In this document: in pieces, positions 1 to 6,280 of the stretch | Layout: each line of letters opens with the position of its first letter | Numbering within the stretch: position 1 is the stretch's first letter | Origin: RGIG1959 sp045604545 | Lineage (GTDB): Bacteria; Bacillota; Clostridia; Oscillospirales; Acutalibacteraceae | NCBI GenBank assembly: GCA_045604545.1 | Contig: JAZUOG010000050.1 | Coordinates: 1 to 7,365 of the forward strand | Direction of reading: 5' to 3' | DNA: 7,365 nt | Notes under the pieces: generated by a model | Told to the model about the DNA's origin: nothing | Seen by the model: the letters and a program-made list of their open reading frames with translations, nothing else | Databases searched by the model: none | Program-made: the position numbers and the translations under genes

Positions 1-397
1 TGTCAGAAATATCCTGCGCTGGATTTTGCGCAGCGGCACCTTTGCCGACTATCTGGAGCGGGGCTGTGTGCCGAAGTATCCCATCACCCGCAGTGATGAG
101 GACATGACGGTCATCGCTGAGGTAGTGTCTCCCGTTGTCGACACCGTGTATCCCGTTACCCTCAAAGCCGGTGCAACGGCACTGCTGTTGTCGGTGCTCA
201 GTGACACCGATGTCCTCGCCCAGACGCCTGTCACCGTGAAGGTGGGGGGAACGGACGTGACCGTGTCCGTGTGCGGTACGGAAGGCGCTTTTGTCGATAT
301 CCGCCGTTTCATCGACATGGAACAAGACGGCGAATACACCGTGACCGTGACCCACCCCGAGGTGATCACGGTAAAAACCTTGCAGATCAAGCAATAA
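1..397 (+). CDS. C-terminal part of an unrecognised beta-strand-rich protein (5' end outside window)
   Basis: The reading frame is open from position 2 to a TAA at 395-397 and continues without a stop to the window edge, so this is the C-terminal 131 residues of a longer protein. The TTG at 26 could serve as a start but has no convincing ribosome binding site, and the residues before it (VRNILRW) read on smoothly, so a truncated gene is the better reading. The last 80 or so residues alternate Val/Thr-rich strands with short turns and end in a typical strand (GEYTVTVTHPE...). That pattern fits an Ig-like or other accessory beta-sandwich domain, such as those closing many glycoside hydrolases and surface proteins. 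No catalytic motif is visible in this part and I do not recognise the family. An intrinsic terminator follows directly. Confidence 0.7.
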   Translation, partial: VRNILRWILRSGTFADYLERGCVPKYPITRSDEDMTVIAEVVSPVVDTVYPVTLKAGATALLLSVLSDTDVLAQTPVTVKVGGTDVTVSVCGTEGAFVDIRRFIDMEQDGEYTVTVTHPEVITVKTLQIKQ

Positions 398-400
398 TTC

Positions 401-436
401 TATCCCGCGCGGCGTTGTCTGTGCGGGATATTTTTT
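401..436 (+). terminator. Intrinsic terminator of the truncated upstream gene
   Basis: A 10-bp stem pairs 401-410 (TATCCCGCGC) with 421-430 (GTGCGGGATA), with one G-U pair and a 10-nt loop, followed by six T at 431-436. It begins 3 bp after the stop codon at 397 and separates that gene from the promoter at 470-498. Confidence 0.85.
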
Positions 437-469
437 ATCGAAAAACGATCGATATCCCCCCGCATATCG

Positions 470-498
470 TTGACATTTCCTATAAAAAGCGGTATACT
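470..498 (+). promoter_or_regulatory. Sigma-A type promoter of the phosphohexomutase-ferritin operon
   Basis: A perfect -35 box TTGACA (470-475) and a -10 box TATACT (493-498, five of six consensus bases) are separated by 17 bp. The predicted start of transcription is near 505, giving a 5' UTR of about 57 nt before the ATG at 562. This is the best promoter in the window and implies high, probably constitutive expression; no operator-like repeat overlaps it. Confidence 0.85.
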
Positions 499-507
499 GT
501 AAACAAT

Positions 508-529
508 GGAAAGGGCTGTGCCGCTTTCC
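508..529 (+). promoter_or_regulatory. Hairpin at the predicted 5' end of the pgcA mRNA
   Basis: GGAAAGGGC (508-516) pairs with GCC-G-CTTTCC (520-529) around a 3-nt loop, leaving only G523 bulged. The stem starts within a few bases of the predicted transcription start near 505, and no T-run follows, so it is not a terminator. Hairpins at mRNA 5' ends are known to slow 5'-dependent decay; that role here is inference. Confidence 0.45.
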
Positions 530-561
530 CAATTCAAAACGAAGGTTAGGGTGAGAAAAAC

Positions 562-2244
562 ATGTACATGGACGATTACAAACGCTGGCTGGAAGCCGAT
601 CTGGAAGATGCGGCGCTTACCGCGGAATTGCAGTCGATCGAAGGCAAGGACGATGAGATCAAGGATCGTTTTGCCGTGGCGCTGAAATTCGGTACGGCGG
701 GTCTGCGTGGTGTTCTGGGTGCCGGCTCCAACCGTATGAATATTTACGTTGTCCGTCAGGCAACGCAGGGACTTGCCAACTGGGTCAAGACCCAAGGCGG
801 CAACCAGCTTGTCGCGGTGTCCTATGACAGCCGCATCAACTCCGATGTGTTCGCCAAAGAAACGGCGTGCGTTCTTGCCGCCAACGGCATCAAAGTCCGC
901 ATCTATGACGCGCTGATGCCTGTTCCGGCACTGTCCTTTGCCACACGTTACTATGAAGCCAACGCCGGCGTCATGGTTACGGCTTCTCACAACCCTGCAA
1001 AATATAACGGCTACAAAGCCTATGGCCCCGACGGTTGCCAGATGACCGACGACGCGGCGGCGGTGGTGTATGCCGAAATTCAGAATACCGACATCCTCAC
1101 CGGCGCGAAAACGATGTCCTTTGATGAGGGTGTTGCCTCCGGCATGATCGAGTATGTCGGTGAGGACTGCAAGGAAGCCCTCTATGATGCGATCAAAGCC
1201 TGCTCCGTGCGTCCGGGCCTTTGCAAGACCGCAGGCCTCAAGCTTGTCTATTCTCCGCTCAACGGTTCGGGTCTCGTTCCCGTCATGCGTGTGCTTAAGG
1301 ACATCGGCATCGAGGATATTACCGTCGTTCCCGAGCAGGAGAAGCCCGACGGCAACTTCCCGACCTGTCCCTATCCGAACCCCGAGATTTTCGAAGCTCT
1401 TCGCCTCGGTCTGGAGCTTGCTAAGAAAACGGGTGCCGATCTGATGCTGGCGACCGACCCCGATGCCGACCGTGTCGGTATCGCGATCAAATGCCCCGAT
1501 GGCTCTTATGAGCTGGTGTCGGGCAACGAGGTCGGCGTACTGCTCCTCGACTACATCTGTGAGGGTCGCATCGAAAAAGGCACCATGCCCAAGAACCCCG
1601 TCGCTGTCAAGAGCCTGGTGTCCACGCCGCTTGCCGATGCTGTTGCTGAGAACTACGGCGTCGAGATGCGCAACGTGCTGACCGGCTTCAAGTGGATCGG
1701 CGATCAGATCGCCAATCTGGAAGCGGACGGCGAGGTTGAACGCTTTATCCTCGGCTTCGAAGAGTCCTATGGCTATCTGGCGGGTCCCTATGTCCGCGAC
1801 AAAGATGCGGTCATCGGCTCGATGCTCATCTGCGAAATGGCGGCTTACCTGCGTTCCATCGGCTCGTCCGTGAAGGAGCGCCTTGAGGCGATCTACGCCA
1901 AATACGGTCGCTACCTCAACAAGGTCGACTCGTTTGAATTCCCGGGTCTGAGCGGCATGGACAAGATGGCAGGCATCATGAACGACCTGCGTCAGAACCC
2001 GCCCGCAGAGCTCGGCGGCTACAAGGTCGTCAAGGTCACCGACTACACCAAGACCGAAGAAACCGGTCTGCCGTCTGCGGACGTGCTGGTGTTCGGTCTT
2101 GAAGGCGGCGCGACGGTCATCGTCCGTCCCTCCGGCACCGAGCCGAAGATCAAGACCTATTTCACCACCCTCGGCAAAGACCTTGCCGAAGCCGAGGCGC
2201 AAAAGACGGTGCTTGCCGATGCCCTCAAACCCATTCTGGCGTAA
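562..2244 (+). CDS. pgcA: Alpha-D-phosphohexomutase (phosphoglucomutase/phosphomannomutase, PgcA type)
   Basis: A cytoplasmic enzyme that interconverts hexose 1-phosphates and 6-phosphates (typically glucose), linking glycolysis to UDP-glucose, glycogen and cell-envelope sugar synthesis. All four signature loops of the family are present and intact. FGTAGLRG (43-50) opens domain 1. TASHNP (140-145) carries the phosphoserine Ser142. TDPDADRVG (298-306) holds the Mg-binding Asp299, Asp301 and Asp303. GFEESYGY (398-405) is the sugar-specificity loop, and RPSGTEPK (522-529) is the phosphate-binding loop of the C-terminal domain. The length of 560 residues fits the Firmicute PgcA/YhxB group. The start is ATG 562, with AGGGTGAG (548-555) upstream; the in-frame ATG at 568 is a weaker alternative. 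Glucose versus mannose preference cannot be read from sequence. The ferritin gene follows after 27 bp, so both are probably transcribed from the promoter at 470-498. Confidence 0.95.
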   Translation: MYMDDYKRWLEADLEDAALTAELQSIEGKDDEIKDRFAVALKFGTAGLRGVLGAGSNRMNIYVVRQATQGLANWVKTQGGNQLVAVSYDSRINSDVFAKETACVLAANGIKVRIYDALMPVPALSFATRYYEANAGVMVTASHNPAKYNGYKAYGPDGCQMTDDAAAVVYAEIQNTDILTGAKTMSFDEGVASGMIEYVGEDCKEALYDAIKACSVRPGLCKTAGLKLVYSPLNGSGLVPVMRVLKDIGIEDITVVPEQEKPDGNFPTCPYPNPEIFEALRLGLELAKKTGADLMLATDPDADRVGIAIKCPDGSYELVSGNEVGVLLLDYICEGRIEKGTMPKNPVAVKSLVSTPLADAVAENYGVEMRNVLTGFKWIGDQIANLEADGEVERFILGFEESYGYLAGPYVRDKDAVIGSMLICEMAAYLRSIGSSVKERLEAIYAKYGRYLNKVDSFEFPGLSGMDKMAGIMNDLRQNPPAELGGYKVVKVTDYTKTEETGLPSADVLVFGLEGGATVIVRPSGTEPKIKTYFTTLGKDLAEAEAQKTVLADALKPILA

Positions 2245-2271
2245 TTTCCCTTTGAAGGAGGATATATTTCC

Positions 2272-2781
2272 ATGGACAAACGTGTACGCGATCTGCTCAA
2301 CGATCAGATCAACAAAGAACTCTATTCTGCTTATCTCTACCTCGACTTCTCCAACTATTTCAAGGCGAGAGGCCTTGACGGCTTTGCCAACTGGTATATG
2401 ATCCAGGCGCAGGAGGAGCGCGATCATGCCATGCTGTTCTACACCTACCTGCAAAACGAGAATCAGGTCGTGACTCTTGAAGCCATCGCCAAGCCCGACA
2501 AGGTGCTTGACAGCGACATGACCGTCCTCAAAGCGGGTCTTGAGCATGAGGAGCTTGTCACCTCGCTCATCAACACCATCTACGGCGCGGCATACGACGT
2601 GCGCGATTTCCGCACCATGCAGTTCCTCGACTGGTTTGTCAAGGAACAGGGTGAGGAAGAGACCAACGCTAACGACCTCATCACCAAGATGGAGCTGTTC
2701 GGTTCCGACCCGAAGGGACTCTATATGCTCAATCAGGAGCTGGCGGCGCGTGTGTACAGCGCCCCGTCTCTGGTTCTGTAA
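2272..2781 (+). CDS. ftnA: Bacterial non-haem ferritin
   Basis: An iron-storage protein expected to form a 24-subunit cytoplasmic shell that oxidises Fe(II) and stores it as a ferric mineral. It is 169 residues long, close to E. coli FtnA, and aligns with it at an offset of one residue. The ferroxidase ligands are all present: Glu16, Glu49, His52, Glu93 and Gln126, with the conserved Tyr23. Glu48, Glu125 and Glu129, which form the third iron site of bacterial ferritins, are also kept, so the protein should be fully active. The helix carrying FLDWFVKEQGEEE (118-130) is typical. No haem-binding Met or encapsulin-type features are evident, which argues against bacterioferritin. The ribosome binding site is AAGGAGG (2255-2261), 10 nt before the ATG. 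It lies 27 bp after the mutase with no terminator or clear promoter between them, suggesting co-transcription. No Fur-box-like palindrome was noticed. Confidence 0.95.
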   Translation: MDKRVRDLLNDQINKELYSAYLYLDFSNYFKARGLDGFANWYMIQAQEERDHAMLFYTYLQNENQVVTLEAIAKPDKVLDSDMTVLKAGLEHEELVTSLINTIYGAAYDVRDFRTMQFLDWFVKEQGEEETNANDLITKMELFGSDPKGLYMLNQELAARVYSAPSLVL

Positions 2782-2795
2782 TTGACTGACAAACG

Positions 2796-2828
2796 AAGCC
2801 TCGACAGTTCTGCCGAGGCTTGCGTTTT
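2796..2828 (+). terminator. Probable intrinsic terminator after ferritin
   Basis: AAGCCTCG (2796-2803) pairs perfectly with CGAGGCTT (2814-2821) around a 10-nt loop. The T-run is short (TTTT at 2825-2828) and starts three bases after the stem, so termination may be partial and some read-through into the next gene is possible. Confidence 0.6.
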
Positions 2829-2848
2829 GCGAGAACATATCGTATATA
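2820..2848 (+). promoter_or_regulatory. Possible weak promoter for the 513-residue protein gene
   Basis: TATATA (2843-2848) lies 17 bp downstream of TTGCGT (2820-2825), which matches the -35 consensus at only three positions and overlaps the ferritin terminator stem. The ATG at 2876 is 27 bp further on, with AAAGGAG (2860-2866) as ribosome binding site. The -10 is reasonable and the -35 poor, so the call is tentative. Confidence 0.35.
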
Positions 2849-2875
2849 AGACGTTTTTCAAAGGAGTGTTCACTC

Positions 2876-4417
2876 ATGATTCAACTGCAAGAACTTGAAA
2901 ACGGCAAATATGCCGTGAAGGTGTCGATGCCCCCTCACAAGCAGGCGGATGAGCGCCTTGATATGCCCTATCCGCCCAAGTTTGAGGAAACGGAGTGGGA
3001 AGCGGTACTGTCCCACAATGAAGATCTGACCCCTGCCGCGCAGATCCGCTACACCAAGCGCCCCGGCGGTAAGTATATCTATTCCAACAACCCCGAAATG
3101 CTCGCCGCTCCCGATCTTAATCAGCTGCTGCTCAAAAATGAGCATTTGACGGGCGAGTGCTTCTTTACTTACGAGCATTCCAATCACACGGGCGAGCCGT
3201 TTTTCCTCGGCTACAAGCTCTTTAACAACGGCGACAAACCCGTCACCGTCACCGTGACCAACATCGGCAATCAGGTGCGCGGCGAGTGGCTCGGTCAGCG
3301 CGAGTGGATCGATTTCTACGGCATGGAATTTGACCTTCCCGAAGACTATTTCCTCGCGGACGGTAAAACGGTCAACCCGATTTACGTCGGCTGTGACTAT
3401 GTCCGCTACAACCCGCGTCAGTTTACTCCCGAAACCGTGACGGTTGCTCCGGGTGAGTATTATTGGGTGCTCGGCGGCACATCGGGCGACCTGCCGACCG
3501 GTTCCTGGTCGGGCACGACCGCCGATCAGGCGGTTCTGTGCGGCAAATGTGCCAACGGCGCCGTCCGCTTCATCATTGAAGGCGGCGAGCTGCACGGTAC
3601 CTTCTGGTGCTACACCGATCCCGCTCAGTGCGACATCACCAAACCCGAACAGGGCTATATTATCAACCGTGACGGCAAGAACTACGCCGCTCAGTATAAG
3701 GGCATCGACGACGAAACGAAGGGCCTGCTCGAAGCGGAAATTTCCTTCATCGTCAGTGACGAGACCAAAGCGGGCAAGCTCCCCGTGACCTACACCGTCT
3801 CCCGTGACCCCAACTGGCGCGATGTCAAAGAGCCGTTTGCGCCGCTGAATATGCAGACGTTCACCGTCGAGGGCGGCGAGTGGCTGACCTCTCTCAACCC
3901 GAATGACAACCCCACCGCTGTCGGTACGGATATGATCGTATTCAAGTGCGTCACCACCGATGGCAAGGAAGTGGTCATCGACAACGAGCACACCGACGGC
4001 GAAGGCCTTAAAGCTAACACCGGCAACTGGATGGTGCAAAACACCGCGAACTACAACCTCATCAACGTCGGCGACAAGCCCCGCAAACTGCGTTTCTACG
4101 GCAGAAACACGGGTGTTCTCGCCATCATCGTCCGCAACGAAGCAGGGGATATCCTCTGCAAAAAGCTGAATATGCAACCTTACAACTTCGGCTCTCTTGA
4201 CGAGGCGTTTGCGGGTGTCGACAAAGACCTGCTGATCGAAAAGAACGGTCGCTGGTGGTTTGGCGTGGACGGCAAGCCCTTCTGCGACGTGTGGCTGGAG
4301 CGTTCGCTGGAGTGGGACATGGAGCTTCCCGCCAAAACGGCGATGCGCATCTCCATCGACGATCTGATCCTCGCCAACTCCTGCGGCGGTATCAACCACT
4401 GGGTCGAGATCGACTGA
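2876..4417 (+). CDS. Unrecognised 513-residue beta-rich protein without signal peptide
   Basis: I do not recognise an established domain. The protein starts at an ATG with a good AAAGGAG 9 nt upstream. It has no hydrophobic signal peptide or membrane segment, so it should be cytoplasmic unless exported by an unusual route. It is rich in Thr, Val, Gly and aromatic residues and appears to be built mostly of beta strands. A first half (about 55-310) contains FFLGYKLFNNGDKPVTVTV (109-127), a conserved-looking GEWLGQREWIDFYG stretch (136-149), CGKC (222-225) and GTFWCYTDP (241-249). A second half (about 320-513) contains NTGNWMVQNTANYNLINVGD (381-400) and a strand-rich end. The two NxGDKP stretches (118-122 and 397-402) hint at two related beta-sandwich modules. 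I have an unverified impression of similar modules in secreted clostridial proteins; if so, the missing leader is odd. Base use matches the mutase and ferritin genes, so it looks native. Confidence 0.85.
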   Translation: MIQLQELENGKYAVKVSMPPHKQADERLDMPYPPKFEETEWEAVLSHNEDLTPAAQIRYTKRPGGKYIYSNNPEMLAAPDLNQLLLKNEHLTGECFFTYEHSNHTGEPFFLGYKLFNNGDKPVTVTVTNIGNQVRGEWLGQREWIDFYGMEFDLPEDYFLADGKTVNPIYVGCDYVRYNPRQFTPETVTVAPGEYYWVLGGTSGDLPTGSWSGTTADQAVLCGKCANGAVRFIIEGGELHGTFWCYTDPAQCDITKPEQGYIINRDGKNYAAQYKGIDDETKGLLEAEISFIVSDETKAGKLPVTYTVSRDPNWRDVKEPFAPLNMQTFTVEGGEWLTSLNPNDNPTAVGTDMIVFKCVTTDGKEVVIDNEHTDGEGLKANTGNWMVQNTANYNLINVGDKPRKLRFYGRNTGVLAIIVRNEAGDILCKKLNMQPYNFGSLDEAFAGVDKDLLIEKNGRWWFGVDGKPFCDVWLERSLEWDMELPAKTAMRISIDDLILANSCGGINHWVEID

Positions 4418-4431
4418 TCATACATAGTATA

Positions 4432-4471
4432 AAAAAGCGGTGCGATTTCACAAGGAATCGCACCGCTTTTT
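4432..4471. terminator. Strong two-way intrinsic terminator between convergent genes
   Basis: A perfect 11-bp GC-rich stem pairs 4437-4447 (GCGGTGCGATT) with 4456-4466 (AATCGCACCGC) around an 8-nt loop, extended by five A-T pairs (4432-4436 with 4467-4471). The flanking A and T runs serve transcripts from both sides. It can therefore end the 513-residue gene on the plus strand and the 114-residue gene on the minus strand, whose stop codon is 9 bp away. Confidence 0.93.
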
Positions 4472-4495
4472 GTTGAATTGTTAAGGGAGAGTGGC
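4472..4495. repeat. Copy 1 of a 24-bp dispersed box overlapping the 3' end of a gene
   Basis: This stretch, starting GTTGAATTGT and ending GGGAGAGTGGC, matches 7086-7109 at 23 of 24 positions in the same orientation. Bases 4481-4495 are the last five codons, stop included, of the minus-strand 114-residue gene; the rest lies between the stop and the terminator stem. The single difference (T4482 versus C7096) turns TAA into TGA on the minus strand. Confidence 0.7.
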
Positions 4496-4825
4496 GCTCA
4501 GCACTTTCGCATGATAACCGTCTTCCGAACACAGCACCACCGCGGTCTGCTGATTGTGTTCGTCCGTTTCTGTCAGTGCTTTGCGGAAGGGGAGAGATGC
4601 CACATCGACACATCCGTCCTTCCACATTGTCAGCATGGCCTCGACCTTTGTGTCGTTGTGTTGTTTCAACGTGTTGCAAATCGCACCGTCAACATCATTG
4701 ACCGCCGTATAGATACGATGAGATGCGGTAAGCAATACCGTGACCTGCGGTGCAGGCAACCCGTTTACCGCCTCAGTTACCGTCTCCAGTGTCTTCTTGG
4801 CGGTGTTCAAAAGTTCATCATACAT
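4481..4825 (-). CDS. Small hypothetical protein, 114 residues, possibly a degenerate cytidine-deaminase-like fold
   Basis: A small soluble protein with no signal peptide or membrane segment. The ATG at 4825 has AAAGGAA (4840-4834) 8 nt upstream, which supports the start. A weak resemblance to the short cytidine deaminases can be traced. VTVLLTASHRIYTAVN (28-43) resembles their VGAALLT-DGKVYxGxN strand pair. VEAMLTMWKDG (61-71) sits where the zinc-binding helix would be, and VVLCSEDG...LP (97-114) resembles the C-terminal VVLTN...LLP. However, the H/C-A-E motif and the P-C-x-x-C pair that hold zinc are missing, so it cannot be an active deaminase of that type. This relationship is inference from pattern only. 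The gene lies 40 bp downstream of the lipoprotein gene with no terminator between them, so it may be co-transcribed. It is GC-richer than that neighbour and may have a separate history. Confidence 0.75.
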   Translation of the reverse strand: MYDELLNTAKKTLETVTEAVNGLPAPQVTVLLTASHRIYTAVNDVDGAICNTLKQHNDTKVEAMLTMWKDGCVDVASLPFRKALTETDEHNQQTAVVLCSEDGYHAKVLSATLP

Positions 4826-4865
4826 AGCATCAGTTCCTTTCTATCTGATTTCTTACTGTCATCTT

Positions 4866-5618
4866 TTACAAAAAGTCGCTGTCTAAAAGTCGTGCATCAT
4901 ACGGGTAGGACCGAGACAATGAAAAGTCCTGCAAATCAAAATTTGAATCATGTACGATATCCATAAATATCAGCGAATCGCCCTGAATCTTAAATGTCAG
5001 TGTGGAAATACCGTCTTTTAAGTAAATCTTATAAAAAACCTGGTTGTCATCAACATTTTCCCACCAAGAATCCTCTTTCGAAGAAACATATATATTTTTA
5101 GCAATTTGAATCGAGTCACAGATCGCTATCGCATCTTCGATGGTACTTTTCCCTTTTTTAAGAGATGAAAAATCTTCAAACGAAAGCCACTCTGTCACAT
5201 AAAACCAGTGATTGATTTGCGAACGCAATAAATCCGGATTGTATGTATGGTAAAAAACATACAGCCAACCGCCTTGTTTCACGCGATGAACACTATATAG
5301 TGCTCCGGCTTGTGTTTTACGTAAACATTCCACCCCATAGTCCAAAGACATCTCATTCACATCTACATATGCTCTAAGATAGGTGGAAGGAAATACATGT
5401 GTCTGCACAAAGTCGTGGATGTCAAGTTCTTGTGTTATCAACTCATTTGCCGACGTTACATTATCGACTGATACATTTTCGCTTGTCATTTCCTCGTTTA
5501 AAACATATGGTGTCGAAAAATCCTCATAAATATACGACAATGGGTGTTCCTTCACATCCGAACAACTTGACCCGAAAAAAACAAATACACACAACATAAA
5601 ACACAGTGACTTTTTCAT
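4866..5618 (-). CDS. Putative membrane-anchored lipoprotein, 250 residues, function unknown
   Basis: The N-terminus MKKSLCFMLCVFVFFGSSC is a lipoprotein-type signal: two lysines, a hydrophobic core, and a likely lipidated Cys19, although Gly at -3 makes the lipobox atypical. The mature part should sit outside the membrane. Residues 24-85 look like a linker followed by an acidic, partly helical stretch. Then come LDYGVECLRK (92-101) and YSVHRVKQGGWLYVFY (108-123), then FSSLKKGKSTIEDAIAICDS (150-169) and YLKDGISTLTFKI (199-211). The G-x-S-T-x-E-D segment followed by a K-D-G strand pair resembles the short alpha-plus-beta repeats of BamE/BLIP-like lipoproteins; this is inference. The start was placed at ATG 5618 because GGAGG (5630-5626) lies 7 nt upstream. 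An upstream in-frame ATG at 5708 falls inside the -35 box of a good promoter and would bury the signal peptide. Low GC and codon use differ from the left half of the window. Confidence 0.85.
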   Translation of the reverse strand: MKKSLCFMLCVFVFFGSSCSDVKEHPLSYIYEDFSTPYVLNEEMTSENVSVDNVTSANELITQELDIHDFVQTHVFPSTYLRAYVDVNEMSLDYGVECLRKTQAGALYSVHRVKQGGWLYVFYHTYNPDLLRSQINHWFYVTEWLSFEDFSSLKKGKSTIEDAIAICDSIQIAKNIYVSSKEDSWWENVDDNQVFYKIYLKDGISTLTFKIQGDSLIFMDIVHDSNFDLQDFSLSRSYPYDARLLDSDFL

Positions 5619-5625
5619 AGAGGTT

Positions 5626-5630
5626 CCTCC
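5626..5630 (-). promoter_or_regulatory. Ribosome binding site fixing the lipoprotein start
   Basis: The minus strand reads GGAGG here, 7 nt before the ATG at 5618. It decides in favour of this start over the in-frame ATG at 5708, which has no comparable site. Confidence 0.85.
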
Positions 5631-5680
5631 ACAAATGTAATGTTTAATAACAGCAAGATATTCGGTTTTATCGAGTCGAC

Positions 5681-5708
5681 ATTCTATGCTGAAATCTGAT
5701 AGTGACAA
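5681..5708 (-). promoter_or_regulatory. Sigma-A type promoter of the lipoprotein gene
   Basis: On the minus strand, TTGTCA (5708-5703) and TAGAAT (5686-5681) each match the consensus at five of six positions and are 16 bp apart. The predicted transcription start is near 5674, giving a 5' UTR of about 56 nt. The promoter lets the lipoprotein, and perhaps the 114-residue gene after it, be expressed independently of the membrane-protein genes upstream. Confidence 0.7.
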
Positions 5709-5866
5709 CCATCACGGATTGGGATACACACTGCATTACGATACTTATTACCATAGTAAACGAATCAAACCGGTTAATAGATGGCAATTGAGTCATAGCA
5801 AGAAATGAACGCACACGAAATCGGCAAGTGTTGTCGAAATGCGAAAAAACATAGATACTAAAGCGT
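5709..5866. other. Spacer between the two minus-strand units
   Basis: This 158-bp AT-rich spacer holds no open frame with a ribosome binding site. At its right edge an AT-rich 7-bp hairpin (5865-5871 with 5876-5882) includes the stop codon of the three-TM protein gene, but it is weak and lacks a T-run on the minus strand, so no clear terminator closes the upstream unit. Confidence 0.5.
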
Positions 5867-6253
5867 TTATTGTTTAATAAACAACCATTTCACAAGAAAT
5901 ATCACTACATTCGGAATCAACAACAATATGCCAACAACTAGTCCAAGCGGTGCAAGAAATGCTACTGCAATACGAAATCCCAAAGACGTAGTAGTGAAAT
6001 ACTTCTTGCAAAAAACATATACCATAATAAAATAGTTTGCAAGTCCTGTCATCAGCAATGCACTGCTGAGCGCCGTCAGTGCCCATGTTGACACTGCATC
6101 CGGCGGAAAATCAACACCGATGATAAAAAGATGTCCCAACGGATGACCAATGGCGTGGGAAATAAAATCAACTATAAATGAAACTCCAAATACAGCCGCC
6201 AGTATGCATACATATCGACAATACGCCTTAGAGGAATTATAGGTCATAATCAT
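5867..6253 (-). CDS. Small integral membrane protein, about three TM segments, function unknown
   Basis: A 128-residue hydrophobic protein that I do not recognise. Likely membrane segments are at about 15-35, 57-81 and 95-121; the last is long and contains Pro102 and Pro114. A short loop, GHPLGHLFIIGVDFPPD (36-52), joins the first two, and the C-terminus ends KWLFIKQ. The first segment is preceded by positive residues (Lys9, Arg13), suggesting a cytoplasmic N-terminus. The start is ambiguous: GAAGGAG (6264-6258) is only 4 nt before the ATG at 6253 but 10 nt before a second in-frame ATG at 6247, so the protein may be two residues shorter. It lies 27 bp downstream of the 161-residue membrane protein gene and is probably co-transcribed with it, which suggests a joint role in the membrane. 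Confidence 0.8.
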   Translation of the reverse strand: MIMTYNSSKAYCRYVCILAAVFGVSFIVDFISHAIGHPLGHLFIIGVDFPPDAVSTWALTALSSALLMTGLANYFIMVYVFCKKYFTTTSLGFRIAVAFLAPLGLVVGILLLIPNVVIFLVKWLFIKQ

Positions 6254-6280
6254 CCATCTCCTTCGTTGCTTTTCTTTGTG

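Noticed and set aside
400..2877. An 825-codon open frame on the minus strand, antisense to the phosphohexomutase and ferritin genes
   Set aside because: It lies opposite two certain genes, runs through their promoter and both terminators, has no ribosome binding site at its ATG, and its Val/His/Arg/Asp-heavy composition is the mirror of a GC-rich coding strand.
2870..4399. A 509-codon open frame antisense to the 513-residue protein gene
   Set aside because: It has the same codon-mirror composition, lacks a ribosome binding site, and the plus-strand frame has a clear start signal and flanking terminator. The plus-strand choice is not confirmed by a known family, but it is the stronger one.
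4417..4827. An 11-bp identity ATCATACATAG at 4417-4427 and 4817-4827 flanking the 114-residue gene
   Set aside because: It is short, low in complexity, partly made of start and stop codon contexts and not accompanied by any transposon feature, so chance is an adequate explanation.
4478..4966. A 162-codon plus-strand frame opposite the 114-residue gene and the end of the lipoprotein gene
   Set aside because: It spans two minus-strand genes and their junction, begins only a few bases past a strong terminator, and the minus-strand genes have well-placed ribosome binding sites.
5619..5708. N-terminal extension of the lipoprotein to an ATG at 5708
   Set aside because: The extension overlaps a good -35/-10 promoter and would place 30 polar residues before the lipoprotein signal; GGAGG sits exactly before the internal ATG at 5618.
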